The notes under the pieces: generated by a model | Database searches by the model: none | Told to the model about the DNA's origin: nothing | The model's input: only the letters and a program-made list of their open reading frames with translations | Part shown: positions 1 through 5,204 of the stretch, piece after piece | Numbering within the stretch: the stretch's first letter is position 1 | Layout: each line of letters starts with the position of its first letter | Program-made: the position numbers and the translations under genes | Assembly: GCA_025060275.1 (NCBI GenBank) | Contig: JANXCJ010000084.1 | Location: 1 to 8,089, forward strand | Direction: 5' to 3' | Origin: Bacteroidia bacterium | GTDB lineage: Bacteria; Bacteroidota; Bacteroidia; SpSt-205 | DNA: 8,089 nt

Positions 1-531
1 GTTTTCGGGCATCTTCTATTTTTGGGGTAGATTTGCCAAGCCCTATCAATTGCATGCTCCTCTGAAGGATAGACTTCTCTCCCTCATGGGTTTGAATATA
101 GGTTTCTAAGGCTTGTGCAAAGCCTTGTAGAGTGGAGAGGGAAACTACTTCTTCCCAGCTGCGGCGCTCTTGAGAGTCTTTGGCTAAGGCGGGGAAAACA
201 CTGCTGAGAAGACTCCTAATAACTCCTGCGGCTATATCACTGGTATCGGGAAGGAGCCGGTCGGTCAAGAGCTCCAGTCCCTTTTGAACTAAGATGGCTG
301 ATAGGGTTTCAATCGTAAATATATGATATGTGCTATTAGCCTTGGGTTCTATGGGGTTCTGGTGATAGGAGTAGTCCAGAATGCAGACGACTGTAAAATC
401 AGCTAGGGGAAAGGTTATCTGCTTAGTCGGTGAGCCGATCAGGCGGAACTGCTCTCATACTCTTCCGCTGCCCTTGCATATTCAAGAAACCCGCATATCT
501 GCCATAGGAGAAGTTCAAAGGGGCTTATGTT
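1..531 (-). pseudogene. Unknown protein, partial at window edge, with at least one frame break
   Basis: On the minus strand one frame is open from 454 down to the window edge at 1, about 150 codons. The product is a helical, soluble-looking sequence containing FRLIGSPTKQITFP, LDYSYHQN, and SDIAAGVIRSLLSSVFPAL. Just upstream a second frame is open from 531 to 442 (PFELLLWQICGFLEYARAAEEYESS) and ends at a TGA at 439-441. The two frames overlap at 442-454, and one missing base there would join them smoothly. No ATG start is seen in the intact frame, and the C-terminus lies outside the window. I do not recognise the family and see no motif that names a function. The protein-like composition of both segments supports real coding, either a pseudogene or a gene with sequence errors. 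The plus-strand ORF at 381-581 is judged to be its shadow. Confidence 0.45.
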
Positions 532-950
532 CTAAAAAAGAGAGTATGAGGTACGTGCAACTCCTGCACTGCTTACTATGAAAACTGAAAATGTATTGAT
601 TGTTCTCTTTAGAAGTAAGGGGTATAGCATGGCAGAAATTGGGTTAATTTTATACGATTTATCATGTATATGTCTTCTTTATAACCTGTCCTCCAAAGAA
701 TCCGCTATAAAGCATCCAATTCTCCCCAGCATTTCCATCGGTCGCGCTCCATGTTCAGCTTCCCCACCCCGAACCGAAGGGTCAGAAAATGTTCGCATTT
801 ACACTCTCAGCACTATTGTAGTATCTATTCCGAGCTCATCTATCACCTTCACGGCAATCTGGGGTGTAGTTTTTTTCAGCCGGCACTGCTCGCAGGATAA
901 GGGAGCGGTCTTCATGCATGCAGTAGGCGTGATAGTGTTGCTCACTGAGG
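532..950 (-). other. Stretch without an intact gene; minus-strand coding remnants
   Basis: No intact gene can be supported here. On the minus strand one frame runs from about 955 to 665 with no TAA or TAG, broken only by TGA at 836-838, 782-784 and 755-757, and ending at TGA 662-664. Its pieces are protein-like: SEQHYHAYCMHEDRSLILRA, ARNRYYNSAESVNANIF, and WSATDGNAGENWMLYSGFF. The last piece resembles the Trp-Ser-(Ser/Ala)-Thr segment of DUF1566/FISUMP-type domains. Another minus frame gives VKVIDELGIDTTIVLRV with its stop at 799-801, which could be the C-terminus of a gene joined by a slip near 847. A 165-codon plus-strand ORF (578-1075) also spans the region but has no recognisable product. 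I read this as remnants of one or more broken minus-strand genes of unknown identity. Confidence 0.3.
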
Positions 951-1106
951 CTATGGGGCTTTTTCTATATCGCAGAGTAGGTTTAGGCATTCTACTTTTG
1001 GGAGGGGTAAGGGCGTGTCAGATAGGGAGAGGGGGCAGCGGTTGCCGTGTTCGTCGTATTTGCCCTCCCAGATGAGCTCGGTACGCCGAGTAATCAACTT
1101 AGTCAT
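951..1106 (-). pseudogene. 51-codon fragment resembling the N-terminus of a site-specific DNA methyltransferase
   Basis: A minus-strand ORF starts with ATG at 1106-1104 and stops at TAG 951-953, giving 51 residues. Its core, ELIWEGKYDEHGNR, followed by a proline-rich PLPLPKVE, matches by memory the short N-terminal signature (xLxWxGKYDExGxR...LPxQxIE) of a family of Mod-like adenine-specific methyltransferases. The catalytic parts (FxGxG and the DPPY-type motif) are absent: the frame ends after DIEKAP, and the next frame (SEQHYHAYCMHE) does not look like a methyltransferase. A slip in the C run at 955-958 would connect the two frames. Upstream, PLEEAKAYLCFYD (about 1140-1102) in another frame suggests more broken coding. 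No ribosome binding site is visible. The family match rests on this one motif, so it is tentative. Confidence 0.35.
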
Positions 1107-1184
1107 AGAAGCAAAGATAGGCTTTGGCTTCTTCTAAGGGCTGGGGTCAGGGAATTTAGACAGTTTGAGGAGCAGCTACGGCTA

Positions 1185-1359
1185 TCAGCGAAGAGCCATA
1201 CTACATGCGCAACAAGGGTCTAACTGCCAGTAGAGATGAGTTAAGGCGGTGTTGATTGTGCATATTCTCTGAGCCCTTGATACTTTGATTTATCTACTGG
1301 TATTCCATGCATTAATCCTACAGCCTAAGCGCTTAAGCCTTATTAGAAGCTCTGCTCAT
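1185..1359 (-). pseudogene. Small broken unknown gene downstream of the membrane protein
   Basis: Directly after the stop of the membrane protein gene, an ATG at 1359-1357 begins MSRASNKA and then hits a stop. Another frame continues with LKRLGC, a third has GLMHGIPVDKSKYQGLREYAQ ending at TAA 1241-1243, and a further frame gives TALTHLYWQLDPCCACSMALR ending at TGA 1185-1187. Each piece reads like protein, and small slips would chain them into one polypeptide of roughly 55-60 residues. I do not recognise it. The spacing behind the membrane gene suggests a downstream operon member. It has more frame breaks per base than its neighbour, so the call of a gene remnant is moderate at best. Confidence 0.3.
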
Positions 1360-1368
1360 AAGGCGACT

Positions 1369-2632
1369 TTATTCTACTTTAAGCCAAGCTCGTCGTCCTA
1401 TAGGAACGAATCCATGCTTTTTAGAGAACAAACCGAACTGAATTTGATAATAGCCGCGATGTTCTGCTTTGAAAGGATATAGGACGATGCCCTGTCTGTA
1501 ATAGCTCGGCAAGTCCCGCTCAAAGTAGGAGACCACATAATAATCAGTTATCTGTATCTTTTGATCATTCTGGTCATACAGTTCGTAGGAGAAGCCTACG
1601 AAGAATGAATCCGTAGGAATACTGGGCAGGTAGGGAGCATATGTTTGGCGCACATCTATTTCTACTACAGGGTAAGTCATAGGAATAGCTCGGGCATACC
1701 GTACCCGATATAAAGATTGTGCGGGCTCAATGGCTATTTTTCCTGCTTCTACGGCGGCATATACGCTGCTGTCCTGAGGATGAGTAAGAAGGTGGTAAGG
1801 TCCATCGGGCATTCGGTAGTATTGCGGATTGAGCCGGGTAAATCTTCCTAAATCCATAGGCAGCCATGGGGGAAGGAAAAGATATTTATGCTGAGTGACT
1901 TTAGTTAGGCTATCTACCTGCTGATAGGGCGAGCTATATTCTATATGAACGGCTGAGTCTGGATGAGTCATGCAAGAGTATAATAGAGAGTTAGTCATCC
2001 TTTTGGAGAAAAGCCACTCAAAGTAAGGATTCATAGCTTCTTTGCCTACAATCGCTTTGCGAATGCCTTCTCGCTGGCAACTTTCTACTAAGCGCCTTGT
2101 ATAGCCCAGGCTCATCTCAAACATATACCTCCCATCTTGAACCCTACGCATGCTAGAGAAAATCACAATTAGAGCTAGGGCAAAGATGATTGATAGGCGG
2201 CTATCCAGAGTACAATCCCCAATCCTATCGCAGAGAGAGAGGTAAAGTTATCCACTATGGAGTAAAAGCTATCATAGCATAAAAAGTAGGGGGCAACAGG
2301 TAGAAGGGCAAGATAGGGATAGTTTCTTCTTAGGAGGTAGTACGATAATATAAAGAAAGTAAGTCCGGGCATAAAATGCCCGACAGAATAGAGTACCATC
2401 AGTGCGGAGAGAGAGGTAGCCCAAGCCATTTGCCCAGAGCGGGAAATAGAAAAATAAGCCATCCCCCGTACCTATAGTGAAGAATGAAGTGGTCTCCATG
2501 AGCGGTTAGGAAGAAGAATAAATAGGAGGGGTCATCAAATATGACTTTTTCCTTATAGTACAGAATAGACTCTATGAAGGCAAATGAAAAGAAAGCCGCC
2601 CCAAGGAGGAGTACCTTCGTACTGTCTCCCAT
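1369..2632 (-). pseudogene. Multi-pass membrane protein of unknown function, interrupted by two frameshifts
   Basis: Three minus-strand frames follow each other: ATG at 2632 (MGDSTKVLLLGAAFFSFAF...), a middle frame within 2462-2175 (ALMVLYSVGHFMPGLTFF...), and a last frame ending at TAA 1369-1371. Each change fits one missing base, near 2405-2420 and near 2190-2215. The span is 1264 bases, and two added bases give exactly 422 codons, so the intact product would have 421 residues. About 155 N-terminal residues hold several hydrophobic helices with a conserved-looking FDDPSYLFFF segment. The remaining 265 residues look soluble and beta-rich, and probably lie outside the membrane. This resembles hypothetical membrane proteins of Bacteroidota with a glycosyltransferase-like helical part, but no catalytic motif is clear. 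AGGA lies just before the ATG. It is either a recent pseudogene or an intact gene with sequence errors. Confidence 0.7.
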
Positions 2633-2797
2633 CCTGCAAATGTATCGTCTGAGAGATTATGAGAAGAGGGCATGTGGCGACTAAGATGGGTTACCATAGT
2701 GCCAATTATACGCTTTGTACGCTAATCGTTATGTGATGCGTCTGAGAAGAACTCTTTTATTTGACCATGGATGCTACGATACTTTGCCCAAGATAGC

Positions 2798-3116
2798 TTA
2801 CCAGACAACTGCCAGGGGCGTTACATGGAAGCGTATTACTGTCAGGGAAGGAGAGGCTTCTATGAGTAGGGCATTGACTAACCGTTCGCCTATGGTAGAG
2901 AGGTGGATTTCGCCGCCTATCTCTCCATCCAGTAGCTGAAGGTAAAGGTTCTCTTAGGCTTTATTGAACTATTCTTGCTTATAGCAACCATAAAACCCTT
3001 GTATTGATGATCAGGTGAGAGTCGTCCGAGGAAGGAGTCAAGCTCCCATAGCCCTGTAAAAATGTTTGCAGAGCGGGGTATAGAACCTCAAAGCTGTTTT
3101 CTCTAGAAAGGCCAAC
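2798..3116 (-). pseudogene. 5'-truncated and frame-broken unknown gene
   Basis: Minus-strand reading from 3116 gives GLSRENSFEVLYPALQTFLQ. It changes frame near 3045 to ELDSFLGRLSPDHQYKGFMV, and again near 2950 to ENLYLQLLDGEIGGEIHLST, which continues to VIRFHVTPLAVVW and TAA at 2798-2800. Each change fits one missing base; the first is in a GGG run that would have been GGGG. The result is a soluble protein C-terminus of roughly 105 residues. The 5' end is missing: just above 3116 the frame has a stop, and the sequence becomes the plus-strand CHAT gene. I do not recognise the family. It lies upstream of the membrane protein gene on the same strand, with a gap of about 165 bases that contains no other gene I can support. 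The plus-strand ORF at 2715-2939 is its shadow. Confidence 0.5.
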
Positions 3117-3817
3117 TTATACTACGGCGGCGCAGGCTCTCTTCCCGCAGTGCGGTAGTGATAGGGAACCCTGCCTTTGACCGGGTAGCTCAGCCTGACA
3201 CTTCTGCGCGCACGAGACAGCTATTTGGTATTAATGTAGCTCCCCTACCCGGCGCAGAACAAGAAGCCAAAGAAATCGCCAGTATCTTAGGAGTATCTCC
3301 TATTTTAGGAGACTCGGCTACAGAAGAAAAGGTCAAATCGCTTATCAGTCCTAAGGTCCTGCATATCGCTACGCATGGCTACTTCATGGAAGGCGAAGGA
3401 CCGGCTTATTTGCGTTCAGGGCTGCTGCTAGCGGGGGCCGCTGTCTGGAATGAATTCTATCCACCGCCTGGCGTAGAGGATGGGCGGCTCACCGCGCGAG
3501 AAGTCTCAGCGATGAACCTTTGGGGTACGCAGCTGGTGGTCCTTTCGGCATATGAGACGGGACTAGGCGATATTACAGGGGAAGGACTCTATGGTCTTCA
3601 GCGTGCTTTCTTAGAAGCAGGAGCCCTGGCGGTTATAGCTACCCTCTGGCCTATAGACGACACTGCCACTAAAGAACTTATGACCCGTTTCTACCAAAAC
3701 TGGCTCAAAGCAGGCGAAAAAGCCGAAATAGAAACGGTTTTTGCGGAGAAGCTGAAAGATTTTCGGCGACGATACCGAGAACCTTACTATTGGGGGGCAT
3801 TCGTGCTAATGCGATAA
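3113..3817 (+). pseudogene. CHAT-domain protein, C-terminal fragment lacking its N-terminus and catalytic cysteine
   Basis: The frame runs from a stop at 3104-3106 to TAA 3815-3817. Homology-like sequence begins around LILRRRRLSSRSAVVIGNPAFD (about 3116), and a GTG at 3158 is the first possible start, giving 219 residues. CHAT domains are caspase-like proteases, often fused to TPR repeats. Numbered from the GTG, the sequence shows the GNPAFD strand (3-8), the catalytic histidine in HIATHGYF (H73), the segment LVVLSAYETGLG (127-138), LWPIDD (163-168), and the terminal YYWGAFVLMR. In active members the third motif reads SACETG; here residue 132 is Tyr (TAT at 3551-3553) in place of the nucleophile Cys. 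About 100 residues of the CHAT domain and any TPR region are missing upstream. The rest is free of frameshifts. It may be a pseudogene, a pseudoprotease, or half of a gene cut at an assembly junction. Confidence 0.8.
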
Positions 3818-3862
3818 AAACAACCTCAAGCCAGCGCTGCCTCTGATTAGGATAGGTAGGTA

Positions 3863-3958
3863 CCCTTTGCTCTAAGGCATTCGTGCTTGTATCTTCTAAG
3901 CCGTTTTATTCGGCCCTCTGGAGCAGGTCCCCTTTGCTCTGAGGCATTCATACTTACT
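3863..3958 (+). repeat. Imperfect direct repeat, two copies 67 bases apart
   Basis: CCCTTTGCTCTRAGGCATTC followed by RTRCTTR occurs at 3863-3889 and again at 3930-3956. The copies differ at only four positions, all A/G exchanges. A shorter third match, GGCATTCGTGCT, lies at 3797-3808 within the last codons of the CHAT frame. The repeats fill much of the gap between the CHAT fragment and bioD. A weak inverted repeat (GCCG, seven-base loop, CGGC at 3900-3914) sits between them but has no T-run after it. The role is unknown. Confidence 0.6.
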
Positions 3959-3987
3959 TATACTAAAGAAGGGTTAGATTAGTTGGG

Positions 3988-4587
3988 ATGAGCCGCGGGG
4001 TAATCGTAACAGGTATTCATACCGGCATAGGTAAAACGCAAGTAGCAGCGGCTATTGCGGCGGGATTAGGGTGGGCTTATTGGAAACCCATACAAACGGG
4101 AGAGCCTGCCGATAGAGACAGGATAAGCCAGTGGGGCATTCCTACCTATCCTGAGCGGTATAGGTTAGCGCTGCCGGCGGCGCCTTTGGTGGCAGCGCAA
4201 GCCGAAGGAATAGAAATAGACTGGGAATACCTTCGGCAGCCGCCCCCAGCCGAGCCCCTCGTCATAGAAGGAGCAGGAGGGCTTTTTGTGCCTATTACTT
4301 CTACGCATTTTCTTATAGACCTCTTTGCGGAGTGGAAGCTCCCCCTTCTCTTAGTAGTGCAACCTTATCTGGGGGCTATGAATCATACTTGGCTTTCGCT
4401 GCAAGCGATTCTACTACGGGGTTTGCCTTTCATAGGCATAGTGCTTAATGGCGCCCCCGAAGAAGTGAGCAAAGACTATTTCCGCCGGCACTTGCCTGTG
4501 ATAGGCGAGCTGCCCTGGATGCCGAATGCCGACCCACATACCCTCCTTCGGTATGGTAGCCTCCAGAAACTCTTTTGTTTATTTTGA
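3988..4587 (+). CDS. bioD: Dethiobiotin synthetase
   Basis: BioD carries out the penultimate step of biotin synthesis in the cytoplasm: 7,8-diaminopelargonate plus CO2 and ATP gives dethiobiotin. The 199-residue product starts with the modified P-loop GIHTGIGKT (residues 9-17), followed by KPIQTG (33-38) with the conserved lysine that contacts substrate. Next come EGAGGLFVPI (about 94-103) with the Mg-binding glutamate and Gly-rich loop, and LNGA near 154 for nucleotide base contact. It is somewhat shorter than the Escherichia coli protein (about 225 residues), mainly in the middle and C-terminus. The start follows a purine-rich GAAGGG tract at some distance and places the P-loop where expected. 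No other biotin gene lies in the window, so bioD stands alone between the CHAT fragment and the oxidase operon. The stop is TGA. No frame damage is seen. Confidence 0.92.
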   Translation: MSRGVIVTGIHTGIGKTQVAAAIAAGLGWAYWKPIQTGEPADRDRISQWGIPTYPERYRLALPAAPLVAAQAEGIEIDWEYLRQPPPAEPLVIEGAGGLFVPITSTHFLIDLFAEWKLPLLLVVQPYLGAMNHTWLSLQAILLRGLPFIGIVLNGAPEEVSKDYFRRHLPVIGELPWMPNADPHTLLRYGSLQKLFCLF

Positions 4588-4622
4588 AATGAAATTTTTT
4601 GTACCTTTGTCCCCAAGGAGGT
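4574..4622 (+). promoter_or_regulatory. Bacteroidota-type promoter and strong Shine-Dalgarno before the oxidase operon
   Basis: TACCTTTG at 4602-4609 matches the -7 element TAnnTTTG known for the primary sigma factor of Bacteroidota. Two TTTG candidates for the -33 element lie at 4574-4577 (spacer 24) and 4583-4586 (spacer 15); neither spacing is ideal. AAGGAGGT at 4615-4622 is a full Shine-Dalgarno sequence five bases before the ATG at 4627. Strong sites of this kind are uncommon in Bacteroidota. The -33 part overlaps the end of bioD, so the operon probably has its own start site close to 4615. Confidence 0.55.
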
Positions 4623-4626
4623 GCCT

Positions 4627-4752
4627 ATGCGTAGTACTGAGAACGAAACCGAATTCGTACCCTATGGGAGCTTAGCGTTTTTCGGGGTACTGATTCTGCT
4701 GGGGATATTGATATGGCTGGGAAGCTATTTTCTAATGCTCAAAAGGGGGTAG
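4627..4752 (+). CDS. Cytochrome c oxidase subunit IIa (single-helix small subunit of ba3-type oxidase)
   Basis: This 41-residue ORF starts at ATG 4627 behind a strong Shine-Dalgarno and ends at TAG 4750-4752, three bases before subunit II. The product has a polar N-terminus (MRSTENETEF), then PYGSLAFFGVLILLGILIW and LGSYFLMLKRG, that is one membrane helix (about residues 14-37) with a basic end. In Thermus ba3 oxidase the third subunit, IIa, is a 34-residue single helix that occupies the place of a helix missing from subunit II; the present size, topology and position just before a one-helix subunit II match that. The PxGxLAF start and the W.G.Y centre of the helix fit the family by memory. 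It is the first gene of the operon. A random ORF with this ribosome binding site, spacing and helix is unlikely. Confidence 0.82.
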   Translation: MRSTENETEFVPYGSLAFFGVLILLGILIWLGSYFLMLKRG

Positions 4753-4755
4753 GCT

Positions 4756-5196
4756 ATGGACCGCGCAGAAAAAATCGTAGTAGGGCTGAGCTCGGGGCTG
4801 CTCGGCCTGTTTTTCTTGGCGCTGCTGGCAGCAGCTCGGCTCAAAGCCATAGATGTACCGCCCTGCTTGCCTCCCGAAGTGCGTCCTTTTCAGACCGGTA
4901 GAATAGATACACTGCCTGATGGCACCCGCCAAATCTTCTACGTAGCGCGTATGTGGCGGTTTGAGCCTGAGGTAGTAGAAGTCCCCGCAGGCAAACCGGT
5001 AGATATTTTCCTTAGCGCAGCGGATGTAACTCATGGCCTGTATGTAAGCTGGACAAATACCAATCTCATGGCTATCCCCGGCGCAGTGAATGCCTACCGC
5101 TTCCAGCTTCCCCAACCCGGTGTCTATCCCATTATTTGCCACGAGTATTGTGGCGCAGCTCATCAAAACATGGTCGCCTATCTAATCGCAAAATAG
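4756..5196 (+). CDS. Cytochrome c oxidase subunit II, ba3-type (CuA domain)
   Basis: Subunit II receives electrons from cytochrome c at its binuclear CuA centre, outside the cytoplasmic membrane, and passes them to subunit I. The 146-residue product has one N-terminal membrane helix (about 7-28) and then a cupredoxin domain. The CuA ligands are all present: H93 in ADVTHGLYV and the C-terminal block CHEYCGAAHQNM with C128, E130, C132, H136 and M139. One helix instead of two, and the small size, are typical of the B (ba3) family; Thermus subunit II has 168 residues. There is no fused haem c domain, so a separate donor is needed, and one is encoded downstream. The start at 4756 gives a proper membrane anchor and follows the IIa stop by three bases; the frame ends at TAG, eight bases before subunit I. 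Confidence 0.93.
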   Translation: MDRAEKIVVGLSSGLLGLFFLALLAAARLKAIDVPPCLPPEVRPFQTGRIDTLPDGTRQIFYVARMWRFEPEVVEVPAGKPVDIFLSAADVTHGLYVSWTNTNLMAIPGAVNAYRFQLPQPGVYPIICHEYCGAAHQNMVAYLIAK

Positions 5197-5204
5197 ATAG
5201 TCCT

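Noticed and set aside
381..581. Plus-strand ORF of 66 codons
   Set aside because: It is opposite the open minus-strand frames at 1-531 and has no protein-like features.
532..955. Recoded genetic code with TGA as tryptophan
   Set aside because: Genes in the same window (bioD and oxidase subunit I) use TGA as a normal stop, and frame breaks are common in this stretch.
578..1075. Plus-strand ORF of 165 codons
   Set aside because: It has no recognisable domain, and its hydrophobic stretches mirror protein-like minus-strand frames such as SEQHYHAYCMHEDR and ELIWEGKYDEHGNR; it has no ribosome binding site and is taken as a shadow.
2636..2643. TACATTTG on the minus strand as a promoter for the membrane protein
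   Set aside because: It ends only four bases before the ATG and has no TTTG at the right upstream distance, so it would imply a leaderless transcript without other support.
2715..2939. Plus-strand ORF of 74 codons
   Set aside because: It lies opposite the better minus-strand sequence ENLYLQLLDGEIGGEIHLST and has Arg- and Ser-rich shadow composition.
3900..3914. GCCG/CGGC hairpin as a terminator between the CHAT fragment and bioD
   Set aside because: The stem is four base pairs with no T-run after it, too weak to call.
3863..3958. The direct repeats as a CRISPR array
   Set aside because: There are only two full copies and they are imperfect, with no cas gene nearby and no further repeat at regular spacing.
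5136..5204. Extended N-terminus for oxidase subunit I from an in-frame ATG at 5136
   Set aside because: The extra 23 residues lie inside the CuA-ligand coding part of subunit II and are basic and unlike the family; the ATG at 5205 gives a normal start and length.
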